Both the position numbers and the translations under genes were made by a program. This document shows, in pieces, positions 41,213-50,475 of a stretch of DNA of 64,000 bases. The first letter of the stretch is position 1. Each line of letters begins with the position of its first letter. The notes beneath the pieces are model-generated. The model had not been told where the DNA came from. It worked only from the letters and a program-made list of their open reading frames with translations, and made no database searches. The DNA lies in NCBI GenBank assembly GCA_964417895.1, contig CAYQJS010000019.1, forward strand, positions 1 through 64,000, read 5' to 3'. The stretch is from CAYQJS01 sp964417895. Lineage in GTDB: Bacteria > Chloroflexota > UBA6077 > SHYK01.

Positions 41213-41785
41213 GTGAGTTACCTGCTGAGGTCGCCGCGCGTCGACCCCGACGTCATCGACCTCGCCGCTCGGGCCGAGACCCCTCTCGACATCGGCCGGC
41301 CAGCCGACGCCGTCTACTCATACCTGGCCGACTTCATCCATCTGCCGGAGTGGGCCCACACGTGCCTCTCCATCGAGGCGGAGGCCCCGGGTCCTCCGAG
41401 GGTCGGCTTACGCTTCCGCCTCCAGGAGAAGCAGGACCTCCGCTGGGATAAGCCTCCCCACTCGACCATCGGGGGCCGCGAAGGGCCCGAATACATCAGT
41501 CAGCTCGAAGTCACCGAGCTTGAGCCACCGAAACGCATCGGGTGGCGGCTGGCCTACCGGGGCGGACCGCTCCACAGCGTTACGGGGGAATGGGGGTTCA
41601 TTCTGGAGCCAGTCTCGGATGCCATCACGACCGTCCGCATGCGAGCGAGGCTCGCTGGCCCGGCCCACGTCCTGCAGACGTTCGTAGCGGACCTGTTGCG
41701 CAGGGGCTACCCCGTCGATGTGATCCAGCGGCAGGTGGACCGCGCCCTGCACAACATTCGAACGATCCTCGAAGGTCGCGCGTAG
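41213..41785 (+). CDS. SRPBCC (polyketide cyclase/START-like) family protein
   Basis: About 190 residues from GTG 41213. PADAVYSYLADFIHLPEWAH is the classic SRPBCC opening, followed by PPRVGLRFRL, EPPKRIGWRL and VSDAITTVRMRARL strands and a C-terminal helix (VIQRQVDRALHNIRTI). The fold binds hydrophobic ligands. TATACT at 41186-41191 is a possible -10. The upstream open frame from 41045 lacks a convincing start. Confidence 0.75.
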   Translation: MSYLLRSPRVDPDVIDLAARAETPLDIGRPADAVYSYLADFIHLPEWAHTCLSIEAEAPGPPRVGLRFRLQEKQDLRWDKPPHSTIGGREGPEYISQLEVTELEPPKRIGWRLAYRGGPLHSVTGEWGFILEPVSDAITTVRMRARLAGPAHVLQTFVADLLRRGYPVDVIQRQVDRALHNIRTILEGRA

Positions 41786-41834
41786 TGCGTTTACCCCTTC
41801 GGCGATGACGAGGCGCGCGAGATCATGGAGCAGA

Positions 41835-43301
41835 TCACAGACGATTAGAGCGCGCCGCCGGCATTCGACCGTATCTTGACGCACCAAGGAGCGCTATGGC
41901 GGCGGCCACCTGGTCAGCCAGGTCCTCCAGGATTGCGCGATCCCGCTCGGTGTAGGCACGGCCATCCCGCCGAGGACCGAGTGCCATCAGTCCGATCTCA
42001 TCGCCATGGGACAGCAAGCGGACGCTCATGCGACTGTCGCCTGGCCCGTCTCCATACTGGTGGACAAGGTCCAGCTTGCCAGTCCGCCAGAGGTGCATAG
42101 AGCCGGCAGTTGCCCCGAATGCGTCTCCCGCTTCTTCGAGGGCGCGGCGGGTGATGAGCTCCACATCCACCAGCTCCACCAGTGAGTGGACGTCGTCGCG
42201 AAAGGCCTTGATGCGTTTCATCGGGTCCGCTGACTCCCTGAAGTACCGGTCTGCAATTGCCTGGAGGCGGTTTCGCGCTGGCGTGAAGGCGGCCGCCACG
42301 ACTAGCGTGCTGATGACGACGGCAGCCTCCGATCGGTTGCCGGTAACAGCAACGAAAAGCCGCTGGCTGAAGCCAATGGATGCGATGTAGAGACCGGACA
42401 GAATCGCCGTAAGTGCGCTGTACACCAGTGCATGGTTGATCAGGAAGTCGATGTCCCACAGCCGGTAGCGGAGGATCGAGAAGAAGTACCCCAGAAGGAT
42501 GAACACCGCGAACAGCAGGGCCACGGGCGCGCCGATCAAGTCGAGAGCTGCGATCACTGTCCCGGTGTCCGGCTGCGAAAGCAACACAAGGCGCTCTAAC
42601 CCGAACAGGCCGAATCCCAGCACCTGAAGCGCTATGCCGAAAAGCACCCACTTCGTCTGCTGGCGTTGGACGGGCCCTGCCACGACTAAGAAGCGATAGA
42701 CCTGGGCCGCGACGCCGGCCACGACAATGGCCATCAGCAGCGCGTAAGAGGACGGGGGCAGGCGAAAACGCTCAGCGAGGTTGAACGGCGAGGTCGGGAT
42801 GAGAATCCAGGCCCCGACGACAAGGGCGAGAACCAGGACCATCGGCCGCGCCCAGCGGGGGACGAAGCGGCCGTCCGGGAAAATGTAGAGGACTCCCATG
42901 GTTGCACCCCATCCGAGCGCCTGTGCCGCGTTGGAGGGAGTCCGCCAGATGGAATCCGGAGCCAGCAGCGCATCGACTGTTGGCGATATCCAAATGGCGA
43001 GGCCGAGCAGGACGACGGAAATACCAACTGCTACCCGATCGTCAGATCGCCAGCAAATGAGCGCCGAGACGGCAAGGAAGGCCCCGGTGACCACCACATC
43101 GATGCCGATCGCCACGAACGGGTAGGTGTCGGGCTCTATACCCAGATTGGGCAGAACCGCCAGCTGCACCGGCGAGAAGCTCGCGACGATGCTGGAGAGC
43201 TGGGCCAGCCGGGCGGGGAATCCCACAGCGAAGAGCACAAGAGCCGCCGCCGCGACGATCGTCCAGATGGCCCGACCGACGACGATTCGCGGCCCGCCCA
43301 T
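41835..43301 (-). CDS. Multi-pass membrane sensor with C-terminal GAF-like domain, no kinase
   Basis: About 488 residues from ATG 43301; the frame is open to 43559, but that start would overlap the divergent nitroreductase gene, and TTG 43412 is another option. Eight or nine hydrophobic segments at the front (WTIVAAAALVLFAVGF, FVAIGIDVVVTGAFLAVSAL and others) resemble 7TM/MASE-type sensor modules. Then a helix (NRLQAIADRYFRESADPMKRI) and a GAF-like region (ITRRALEEAGDAFGATAGSM, ERDRAILEDLADQVAAAI) follow. No histidine kinase, GGDEF or HTH output is present. In many Chloroflexota this membrane part is joined to a kinase, so this may be a shortened sensor or partner protein. Confidence 0.75.
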   Translation of the reverse strand: MGGPRIVVGRAIWTIVAAAALVLFAVGFPARLAQLSSIVASFSPVQLAVLPNLGIEPDTYPFVAIGIDVVVTGAFLAVSALICWRSDDRVAVGISVVLLGLAIWISPTVDALLAPDSIWRTPSNAAQALGWGATMGVLYIFPDGRFVPRWARPMVLVLALVVGAWILIPTSPFNLAERFRLPPSSYALLMAIVVAGVAAQVYRFLVVAGPVQRQQTKWVLFGIALQVLGFGLFGLERLVLLSQPDTGTVIAALDLIGAPVALLFAVFILLGYFFSILRYRLWDIDFLINHALVYSALTAILSGLYIASIGFSQRLFVAVTGNRSEAAVVISTLVVAAAFTPARNRLQAIADRYFRESADPMKRIKAFRDDVHSLVELVDVELITRRALEEAGDAFGATAGSMHLWRTGKLDLVHQYGDGPGDSRMSVRLLSHGDEIGLMALGPRRDGRAYTERDRAILEDLADQVAAAIALLGASRYGRMPAARSNRL

Positions 43302-43546
43302 CCGCGGCGCATCCTGTACTTCTGGGGGAGAAGGGGTCGCGAGGGTGCCGGTCGGCGAGGCATGCTGGAAGGTATCCAACTGGTCCACCAGCGAAGCAGA
43401 ATCGATGTGCAAGTACGATACCGCAGGCGCCGCGCGCTCAGCCGTGGGCCATGTCACGTGTTGCGCTATGGAACCATAGCCCGAAGGCCGGCTACACTGG
43501 AACCAGGGTATCGCCGAGAGGAAGTGATGGATTCGGGGAATGAGCC

Positions 43547-44065
43547 ATGAGCGAATCAACCGACGACCTGCTGAAGTTCCTCCGCGGGCTACGGGCGGTG
43601 AGGGAATACACGCCTGAGCCGATTGCGCCCGAGGTGATCGAGGCCATGCTGGAGGTGGGGCGCTGGTCGGGGAGCAGCGCCAACCGACAGCCGTGTGAGG
43701 TGATCGTCGTCCGCGATCCCGACGTCAAGCGCCAGTTCGGCGAGTGGGGCGCCCTGCCAGCGGCAACCGCCGCGGTCGTCATGCTGATCGTAAGCACGAG
43801 CGATGCCGCACGGTTTGACGAGGGCCGTCTCGCCGAGCGCTTGCTGCTCGCCGCGGCCGCGCATGGGCTGGGGTCGACTGTCGCGACACTGAAGAATGAG
43901 GGGCCCGCTAGCGCGAAGCAGCTGCTTGGGATCCCCGAAGACCACCGCGCCGTCACGGTTGTCGCCATCGCCCACACCGACGTTGAAGCGCGCCGCGCCC
44001 GGCAGAGGAACCCACAACCGCGCAAGCCCATGGAGCAGTTCGCTCACTGGGATCGATGGTCATGA
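43547..44065 (+). CDS. Nitroreductase family protein
   Basis: 172 residues, somewhat short for the family. RAVREYTPEPIAPEVIEAMLEVGRW with SSANRQPCEVIVVRD is the FMN-binding start; the C-terminus has AERLLLAAAAHGLGS and LLGIPEDHRAV. It would reduce nitro, quinone or related substrates with NAD(P)H. It is divergent from the membrane sensor gene. Confidence 0.88.
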   Translation: MSESTDDLLKFLRGLRAVREYTPEPIAPEVIEAMLEVGRWSGSSANRQPCEVIVVRDPDVKRQFGEWGALPAATAAVVMLIVSTSDAARFDEGRLAERLLLAAAAHGLGSTVATLKNEGPASAKQLLGIPEDHRAVTVVAIAHTDVEARRARQRNPQPRKPMEQFAHWDRWS

Positions 44066-44243
44066 AGTCTCATCATACGCTCCAAGCGCTCATATCGTTG
44101 GGCAGGGCAGCGCCAGTGATTGACCGCGCTGTTTAGCGGCGTGATAATGGCACCCGGCATTGAGCCGTCGAAGGATGCGAGACGCACGCGCTCACGGCGG
44201 CTACGGGACTTCGGAGCTATTATCCGGTCGGGGAGAATCGGCC

Positions 44244-44732
44244 GTGGCGCAGAGCACCGGAACGGTCATCCCTTCCAACCTTGTCGTTCCCAGCGGGCAC
44301 GTGTTGCTGCTGCAAGCAGAGGCACGGGGCTTCCAGGTCTATGTGTGCCAGGCGAAGAGCGACAGCCCCGGCGTGTTCGAGTGGGCCTTCCGCGCTCCAG
44401 AGGCCGAGCTTCTGAATGGCCGGGGCGAGCACATTGGCCGCCATTTCGCAGGCCCCACGTGGGAGGGGAATGACGGCAGCCAGGTGGTCGGCGAGGTTCG
44501 CGCGACAGCCGGCAGCCCAAGTCCGGACGCGATACTCTGGCTGCTGCTCCAGGCCCGATCGAATCAGGGCACAGGCGTATTCAGCACGGTGAGCCATATC
44601 CAACGGCTGGACACCGCGGGCGGGCGCGCGCCCGCGGAGGGATGCGACGACGCGCACGCGGGACAAGAGCTGCGCGTGGATTACACCGCGACCTACGCTT
44701 TCTACTACCCGAGCGCGCCTGGCGCGCCGTAG
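44244..44732 (+). CDS. DUF3455 domain protein
   Basis: About 162 residues from GTG 44244, with GGGGAGAA before it. Landmarks VPSGHVLLLQAEARGFQVYVCQ, AFRAPEAELLNGRGEHIGRHFAGPTWE and WLLLQA match DUF3455, a poorly characterised family often found as exported proteins; no signal peptide is seen here. It ends 20 bp before the Rieske oxygenase gene on the same strand. Confidence 0.75.
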   Translation: MAQSTGTVIPSNLVVPSGHVLLLQAEARGFQVYVCQAKSDSPGVFEWAFRAPEAELLNGRGEHIGRHFAGPTWEGNDGSQVVGEVRATAGSPSPDAILWLLLQARSNQGTGVFSTVSHIQRLDTAGGRAPAEGCDDAHAGQELRVDYTATYAFYYPSAPGAP

Positions 44733-44752
44733 CACATTCGAGGAGCGGAAGC

Positions 44753-45985
44753 ATGGTACTCACGCAAGAGGAAAATGCGATCCTGACCCGCGTAGGCCCC
44801 GGCACGCCAGGGGGCGAGTTGCTTCGGCGCTACTGGCTGCCCGTTGCAGCGGCCCAGGAGCTGACTGACGAGTCCCCAACCAAGTTCGTCCGGGTTCTGG
44901 GCGAGGACCTCGTCCTCTTCAGGGACAAGAGTGGCAACCTCGGCCTCATCCAGGACCACTGTGTGCATCGCGGCGCCTCGTTGCTCTACGGGCGCGTAGA
45001 GGAACGAGGCATCGCTTGCGCCTATCATGGGTGGCTCTACGATACCCGGGGCAACTGCCTGGAGACGCCGGCAGAACCAGCAGATAGCAAGTTCTATCTG
45101 ACCGTGAAGGCCACGGCCTACCCCGTTCAGAAGTTTCTCGGGCTATGCTGGGCCTACATGGGGCCCGCTCCGGCTCCCGTCATTGCTCCTTACGATGTGT
45201 GGGTGCGTAGAGACGGAATCCACCGCGTCCACTTCCAGCCGCAGCTCGACTGCAATTGGATCCAGGCGATGGAGAACTCGGTCGACCCGGCGCACAACCA
45301 GATCCTCCATCAACGGATCACCCTGCCGGGGATTTACCCCGACGGGAGCATGGGGCCGGTTGATGACGAGCCCCTGATCCCGACCAACACGACGCGGGGC
45401 TTCGTGGACTGGATCGAGCAGTATGACTGGTACGAGCTGCCGTATGGTGGAATCATGAAGAAACGCTTGTTCAAGAACGGTATGGTAGACGAGCATCCCG
45501 TTCTCTTCCCGAACATCCTGCAACACCTGACCGGGACACAAATTCGGGTCCCGATCGATGACACGCACACCAAGATCGTGTTCATCAGCTTCGTCCCCAC
45601 GCGGGACGGCAGCATCGTCGAGGATGAGCCCGAGCCTACCGTCGGTTACATAGCGTCATACAAGGAGCCCGCTGAGGCAATTCACCCGTACACGCGTTTC
45701 GATATGAGCCAGGGCCAGATGCAGGATCACATGGCCTGGGAAACGCAGGGCCCCATCGCCGATCGAACTGTCGAACGACTGGCAACCACTGATCGAGGCG
45801 TCATCATGTACCGCGAGATGCTGGTGCGGGAGATCATGCGGGTCCAGGAGGGTATGGATCCGATTGGTGTTGTACGCGACCCAGACCATCCGATGATTGA
45901 GACGAGCCTGAAGTCGAGAGTTCGGGTGATCCGCGCTGGAATCGAATCCGCGGATCCTGCACGCCGCCGACGTGGACGATTATGA
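44753..45985 (+). CDS. Rieske-type aromatic ring-hydroxylating oxygenase, alpha-like subunit
   Basis: 410 residues from ATG 44753 (GAGGAG upstream). Rieske centre: Cys70-x-His72 (DHCVHRGAS) and Cys89-x2-His92 (CAYHGWLYD). The mononuclear iron site is in MENSVDPAHNQILHQ. The layout resembles phthalate 4,5-dioxygenase or related monooxygenase oxygenase components. It inserts oxygen into, or demethylates, an aromatic substrate and needs a reductase, which is not adjacent. A paralog is at 55700-57028. Confidence 0.92.
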   Translation: MVLTQEENAILTRVGPGTPGGELLRRYWLPVAAAQELTDESPTKFVRVLGEDLVLFRDKSGNLGLIQDHCVHRGASLLYGRVEERGIACAYHGWLYDTRGNCLETPAEPADSKFYLTVKATAYPVQKFLGLCWAYMGPAPAPVIAPYDVWVRRDGIHRVHFQPQLDCNWIQAMENSVDPAHNQILHQRITLPGIYPDGSMGPVDDEPLIPTNTTRGFVDWIEQYDWYELPYGGIMKKRLFKNGMVDEHPVLFPNILQHLTGTQIRVPIDDTHTKIVFISFVPTRDGSIVEDEPEPTVGYIASYKEPAEAIHPYTRFDMSQGQMQDHMAWETQGPIADRTVERLATTDRGVIMYREMLVREIMRVQEGMDPIGVVRDPDHPMIETSLKSRVRVIRAGIESADPARRRRGRL

Positions 45986-46058
45986 GCGCGACCCCCATGT
46001 CGCGCTTGGCTCGGATCCTGATCTGGAACAGTCACGATGACACCATCGCGGACCGTCC

Positions 46059-46595
46059 TCACCAAGGGAGCCCGTGGAGATCAATACGGGCGGTGGGCAG
46101 GGGACATTGATTCCCATCGAGCACCATGACCTGCATCAAATCGATGGTCACTCGCCCACCGGGTTGCTCGCATAGCACCTGGCCGGGGTGGACTCGCCAC
46201 CCGAGGCGTTGGTAGAAAGCAACGCGTCTCGGCCAGCACACGAGTAGCGCGAAGGCCATGCCAGGTTCGGCGGTCAAGAACGCCGCTGCCCTGCGCATAG
46301 CTGCCGAAGCATGCCCGCGCCCTTGGTAGCCAGCGGCGGTCATGACGCCGGCGATTCCCGCCACAACAAGCGCACCCCCATCTACCAGCACTGGGCGCTC
46401 GAGAATCCCGACCGTGCTGACAACCTGTCCGTTCTCCCGCACGAGAACGCGCCAATCACTGTGCCCTCCGAACTGAAGTGGCGTCACGCCCGCCGGAGTG
46501 CCCCAGTCGACGCCGCGCTCGATCTCAGCCAGGCGACGTCGATCACGCTCGTCCACATCAACCCAGGCGCGCAGTTCAACCGCAGGTTCGGTCAT
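46059..46595 (-). CDS. GNAT family N-acetyltransferase (AAC(2')-like)
   Basis: 178 residues from ATG 46595. The acetyl-CoA loop is in GVMTAAGYQGRGHASAAMRR, followed by FALLVCWPRRVAFYQRLGW. The general layout resembles Eis/AAC(2')-type enzymes that acetylate aminoglycosides or polyamines, but resistance should not be assumed. It is divergent from the pentapeptide-repeat gene. Confidence 0.8.
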   Translation of the reverse strand: MTEPAVELRAWVDVDERDRRRLAEIERGVDWGTPAGVTPLQFGGHSDWRVLVRENGQVVSTVGILERPVLVDGGALVVAGIAGVMTAAGYQGRGHASAAMRRAAAFLTAEPGMAFALLVCWPRRVAFYQRLGWRVHPGQVLCEQPGGRVTIDLMQVMVLDGNQCPLPTARIDLHGLPW

Positions 46596-46697
46596 AGTGG
46601 GAGATTGTAGGCATGGCGGGCCAATCGCGGGCGGGACTGCACGCAAATGGAGAATCTTGTCCGCACGCTCCACCTCGCAATTTCTGATAAGCTGGCG

Positions 46698-46732
46698 GCC
46701 CCACGCTCCTGAGAAGCGTGGGGGCGTTTTTA
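46698..46732 (+). terminator. Rho-independent terminator in the leader of the pentapeptide-repeat gene
   Basis: GCCCCACGCT (46698-46707), loop CCTGAGA, AGCGTGGGGGC (46715-46725) then GTTTTTA: a GC-rich stem with a U-tract on the plus strand. It ends 24 bp before the ATG of the pentapeptide gene. The upstream gene is on the minus strand, so no plus-strand gene lies before it to be terminated; it may be a leader attenuator or mark a short RNA. A GATAAG near 46686 could be the -10. Confidence 0.7.
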
Positions 46733-46755
46733 CGTGAATGGAGGAGGATAGGACC

Positions 46756-47430
46756 ATGACCCAGAGTCTGACGGAGCTTTCGGTCGACGAGTTCGTGCGC
46801 AAGGTGCTGGCCGGCGAGCGGGATTTCACCAACACGCGGTTCCCCCCCGGCACGGACCTGTCAACGAACCGCGCGTACCCGGAGCTGATCGCCTACCTGC
46901 AGGGGCAAGACCTGCGCAACTCGCCCGTCGTTGCCGACGGGGTTGACTGGCGCGGTCTGATTGCGCCACGGCTCGTAATCACGGCGAAGCTGGCGGGAGC
47001 CGACTTGAGCGGGGCCGACCTGCGCGACGCCGAGGTTACCAGGTGCGACCTCAGCGGCGCCTCACTCGAGGGCGCCGACCTGCGCGGTGCGAACCTCAGC
47101 GTGTCGCGCTGCATGAAGGCCAATCTGAGTGGCGCCCGGCTCCAGCGCGCCGACCTCTACGAGGTGAACTTCAGCGAGGCGAGTCTGCGCAACGCCGACT
47201 TGACCGGCGCGATCGCGCTCAAGGTCGGCCTCAGGGGCACCGACCTGACGGACGCAATCTTCACGGACGTCGACCTCTACCGCGCCGACCTGCGCGGCGC
47301 GATCGGCCTCGACGCAACTCGCGACCTCGGCTCCGCCCACTTCCACCACACGGTGGTGACTCCGCGCGAGCACGCCATCGTGGACGGTTTCCTGAAGGCC
47401 AGGCCACTGTTCGACATCAAGGAGGAGTGA
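46756..47430 (+). CDS. Pentapeptide-repeat protein
   Basis: 224 residues from ATG 46756 (GGAGG at 46741). From about residue 72 it has consecutive A(D/N)LxG-type pentapeptides (LAGADLSGADLRDAEV, GASLEGADLRGANLS, GARLQRADLYEVNF) forming a right-handed beta helix. The N-terminal 60 residues are not repetitive. Some family members mimic DNA and protect gyrase from quinolones, but most have unknown roles. Expression may be controlled by the leader terminator. Confidence 0.9.
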   Translation: MTQSLTELSVDEFVRKVLAGERDFTNTRFPPGTDLSTNRAYPELIAYLQGQDLRNSPVVADGVDWRGLIAPRLVITAKLAGADLSGADLRDAEVTRCDLSGASLEGADLRGANLSVSRCMKANLSGARLQRADLYEVNFSEASLRNADLTGAIALKVGLRGTDLTDAIFTDVDLYRADLRGAIGLDATRDLGSAHFHHTVVTPREHAIVDGFLKARPLFDIKEE

Positions 47431-47440
47431 GCGCGACCGG

Positions 47441-47587
47441 TAGCATTTGGCCGGCGGCTGCTGAAAAAGGTTGAGTTCCGCTCGTGGTGAGCGTGTCCTT
47501 CGACAAGCTCAGGATGAGCGGGGTTTCGCTCCTGGTGAGCCTGTCGAACTACAAGCTCAGGGTGAGCGGGCTTTCAGCAGATTGCTA
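47441..47587. mobile_element. MITE-like element
   Basis: GGCTGCTGAAAAAGG near 47457 and CTTTCAGCAGATTGCTA near 47571 are the inverted ends; the interior has GAGCGTGTCCTTCGACAAGC and GAGCCTGTCGAAC-type segments as in the elements at 38.8-39.0 kb. No coding capacity. It directly follows the pentapeptide-repeat gene. Confidence 0.65.
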
Positions 47588-47699
47588 AATCCGCGGGTCC
47601 GTGGCGGTGCGCCCGGCAGGCGTAGGGGCATGATCGCGCAGCGCAGCGATTGAGCGGATGCGGCTTGGCCATGGTCCATCGGAATTGGAGGAAACGGCA

Positions 47700-48077
47700 G
47701 TGGAGCGACCCTACACGCTCGATCATCTCGACCACATCGTTCTCCGTGTGCGCGATCTAAAGAAGTCGCTCGCCTTCTATTCAATGCTGGGCGCCGATGG
47801 GCAGCGCGAAGTCGCGGCCGGAACCGTGATGCGCATCACCCACAACCAGTCGCTCATTTTCCAGGAGCGGCAGGACTACGTTCCGACCGAGGTAGGCGCG
47901 GTCGACCACATCAATCTCACGATTCGAGCCTCCGACATCCAGGAGGTCGCGGCTTACTTGCGGGAGAACGGGGCCGAGATCGTCCGGGGGCCGGAGGACG
48001 GCCGCGCGGGCCCCACGGTCTATGTAGGCGACCCCGACGGATACGTCCTGGAAATCCGCATCGCTAGAGAGCGATAG
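47700..48077 (+). CDS. Glyoxalase/VOC family protein
   Basis: 125 residues from GTG 47700 with GGAGGA upstream. YTLDHLDHIVLRVRDLKKSLAFY is the VOC opening with a likely metal His; VDHINLTIRASD and GPTVYVGDPDGYVLEIR complete the fold. Fragments resembling this protein occur at about 54.2 and 63.74 kb. It is followed by a nuclease-like gene 22 bp downstream. Confidence 0.85.
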   Translation: MERPYTLDHLDHIVLRVRDLKKSLAFYSMLGADGQREVAAGTVMRITHNQSLIFQERQDYVPTEVGAVDHINLTIRASDIQEVAAYLRENGAEIVRGPEDGRAGPTVYVGDPDGYVLEIRIARER

Positions 48078-48099
48078 GACACAGTGCAACTGGGGTGCC

Positions 48100-49122
48100 A
48101 TGACTGACTACGAGATCGGATTCTGGAATCTGGAGAATCTCTTCGCGCCGGAGGGCTTTCCAGGTCGAGAACCGTGGATCGCTACCGCTGTCGGGTCCGA
48201 TCTCGCAGGCTGGACGGAAGCCCTGTTTGAGCGAAAGGTCGCGCAGCTTGCCACCATCATCGCTGCTATGTCCGAGGGCTTGGGTCCCGACATCCTCGGC
48301 GTGTGCGAGGTCGAGAATCGGTTCGTACTCGACGTGCTCGCTGCCGAGCTCAACAATCGGCATCCGAGCCGACACTACAACGTCGTACACGCCGACAGCG
48401 CCGCTGACCACCGCGGGATCGACACTGCCTTTCTGTACGACGACCGCGTTTTCCAGGTGGATCCCAACGCCATCTTCTCGCATTTCGTCATACGCCGCAC
48501 TGGTACCCGTGACATCACTCAGGTCACCTTCAAATCCCAGGCTGGCAACGAGCTGGTCGCCCTGTGCAACCACTGGCCATCACGCAGCGCCGGCGCGGTC
48601 GAGTCGGCCGGCTTTCGCGCCGTAGCTGGGGAAACGCTCGGCTATTGGCACGAGCGTATCCGAGAAGTACGCGGAGAAGACATCGCAATAATCGCCCTGG
48701 GCGACCTCAACGACGAGCCCTGGGACCCATCAGTCCGCTTCAACGCTAACAGCTCGCGAGAACGAGGCGACACCGAGCGTGCTCGATCCGCACGGTTCCA
48801 CAACCTGTCATGGGGCTACGTCCGGACACACACGACCACCGACCACCGAGAAGGCAACCGGACTATCGATGGGACCCTCTACTTCGACAACAATGCGTAC
48901 GTCTTCGACCAAATTCTTGTTAATCGCTCTCTTCTCAAAGGCGAGCGGGGGTTCACGGTGCGCGACGAGACCGCCCGCATCGAGCTCATCCCCTCGATGG
49001 TCGATCATCGCGTCAGCTACGGCCCGATCCGATTTGGCCTGCCAAAGGGCAACGCCGCCAGAAACGTCAACCAGAACGGATTCAGCGACCACTTTCCCGT
49101 CTTCGTGGCCATCACCGAATAG
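48100..49122 (+). CDS. Endonuclease/exonuclease/phosphatase family protein
   Basis: 340 residues. Motifs: FWNLENLF (Asn), CEVENRF (metal Glu), LCNHWPSR, ALGDLNDEPWD (Asp/Asn pair) and GFSDHFPVFV (Asp-His). This is the DNase I-like fold; the NLENLF and NHWPS motifs are typical of extracellular nuclease-like or hydrolase-like members. No signal peptide is visible. Substrate could be DNA or a phosphoester. Confidence 0.88.
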   Translation: MTDYEIGFWNLENLFAPEGFPGREPWIATAVGSDLAGWTEALFERKVAQLATIIAAMSEGLGPDILGVCEVENRFVLDVLAAELNNRHPSRHYNVVHADSAADHRGIDTAFLYDDRVFQVDPNAIFSHFVIRRTGTRDITQVTFKSQAGNELVALCNHWPSRSAGAVESAGFRAVAGETLGYWHERIREVRGEDIAIIALGDLNDEPWDPSVRFNANSSRERGDTERARSARFHNLSWGYVRTHTTTDHREGNRTIDGTLYFDNNAYVFDQILVNRSLLKGERGFTVRDETARIELIPSMVDHRVSYGPIRFGLPKGNAARNVNQNGFSDHFPVFVAITE

Positions 49123-49167
49123 GCGATTCGCGCTGATCGCGCACGTTGAGGTAGGAATGCGGCTGCC

Positions 49168-49380
49168 CTACTCGGAACGGCGGGCTTCCAGCGCTTCGAT
49201 GCTTGGAAACAGCCCTCGCCGCTTCCTGATCTGTTTCTCTCGACGCTGGTAGTCGGTCAGCCCCCAGGCACACAAAACGTGCGCCCCGGCCTCCATTTGC
49301 CCGCCCCCAGCCGGCTGGCCGCAGATGAAGCAGGTTTCGGTGTCCCCCGCGGGGACGCTGTCGCCTCCTGACGCTGCCAT
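49168..49380 (-). CDS. Small protein with Cys motif, unknown
   Basis: 70 residues. CFICGQPAGGGQMEAGAHVLC has a CxxC and a later Cys, possibly a small zinc-binding site, followed by a basic helix (YQRREKQIRKRRG). No known family is recognised. It is convergent with the nuclease gene. Confidence 0.5.
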   Translation of the reverse strand: MAASGGDSVPAGDTETCFICGQPAGGGQMEAGAHVLCAWGLTDYQRREKQIRKRRGLFPSIEALEARRSE

Positions 49381-49517
49381 GCCCGCCTCCGACTCTCAGC
49401 GTACCCGATACCCGACTCTACCTGGAGCCCGCGCATCACAACACGAGAGAGCAGACCGGGTGAGGGTCTGCTCTGTGGGATGGAGTCGAGACTCCCCGCC
49501 CTAGCCCTTCAAGCTGC

Positions 49518-50000
49518 TTAAGGCACGACCCAAACGGGCGTGTTGCCAGGAGGCTCGAAGAGGCTGATGGACGTCTCACCATCACCGTTGACCGCGAGCC
49601 GGATACGCGTCGGCTGGAACGGCTCGCCGCCTAGCCCGGGCTCGCGCAGGCTCAGCACCGCCACACCTGGATTGACGTTCACGGCAAGTGCGATGCGGAA
49701 GGTGCCGTCCACATCTTGCAAGATCAAGGCGGGGTTTCCGTTAGCATCGACTCCAATATGGTTGCGCCTCACGCCGTCCCGGTCGAACAGGGCCAGTCGC
49801 GTGCTGCTGTCGGCATCTACCCCCAACTGGGCGCGAATCCGGCCGTCCGCATCCCGCACCACGAATTGCTGCGCCGTCACCACCTCTGGCGAGGTTTGAG
49901 CCTCCGCAGGGCGCGGGCTCACTATCCCCACGATGATCAGAGTAATGAGCGTCGAGACAACGGATGACGTCACGATGGAGAGTGCAAGCATGGCTTTCAT
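49518..50000 (-). CDS. Membrane-anchored or exported protein with short beta repeats
   Basis: 160 residues. The N-terminus (LALSIVTSSVVSTLITLIIVGIV) is a signal anchor or signal peptide. The rest has repeated units of the form FVVRDADGRIRAQLGVD and LALFDRDGVRRNHIGVD, which look like short beta-strand repeats. No function is known. The ATG at 50000 (MKAMLAL) is the best start. Confidence 0.65.
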   Translation of the reverse strand: MKAMLALSIVTSSVVSTLITLIIVGIVSPRPAEAQTSPEVVTAQQFVVRDADGRIRAQLGVDADSSTRLALFDRDGVRRNHIGVDANGNPALILQDVDGTFRIALAVNVNPGVAVLSLREPGLGGEPFQPTRIRLAVNGDGETSISLFEPPGNTPVWVVP

Positions 50001-50475
50001 GCCAGCGCACCTTCTTTCTGCCGTCCGTATGCCGGCGGCGCACCGAGTATCCCAGGCTTGCGTAAAGTCGTCAATGTGCCGCAGACGAAGCGTTCATATC
50101 GATGGGCCAGACGACTTCCTCGGCAATGGCGGCAGTTGGTCGCGCGCAACGACGTGCGGGGCTCGTGACCACCGTCTGCAACTGAGACGCGCACAGATAC
50201 GATTCGCGGCCGCGCCTGCAGCCTCCCGAAGTAGTGGTACGGCTGGATTGCCCCAGGTTTGAACGTTCCAGGCCGCCGGGGGTTGCGTCGGTTTACGGAC
50301 CGGTTCAGCGGAAAATCGTGACGATTAGTGACGAACGGTCGAAATCCGTGCCTTAAACTGCCCCGAAGTGTGGAGGTTGGGCTAGTATCGACGGCCCTTT
50401 CGGAGTACGATTCGGCGTCGCGAGCCGGGCGCCCACTACGGGCTCCACGGCTTCGGATGCTTTGGGGGTGGTGCC
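50001..50475. other. 475-bp intergenic region
   Basis: Divergent upstream region for the beta-repeat protein (minus) and a solute-binding protein (plus). No credible gene. There is a near repeat GTGACGATTAGTGACGA at about 50318-50334 and a TAGTAT near 50381 as possible promoter elements. No known riboswitch was recognised. Confidence 0.4.

Noticed and set aside
46059..46595. Calling the GNAT protein an aminoglycoside-resistance enzyme
   Set aside because: Only a general AAC(2')/Eis-like layout is seen; no specific substrate residues could be confirmed.
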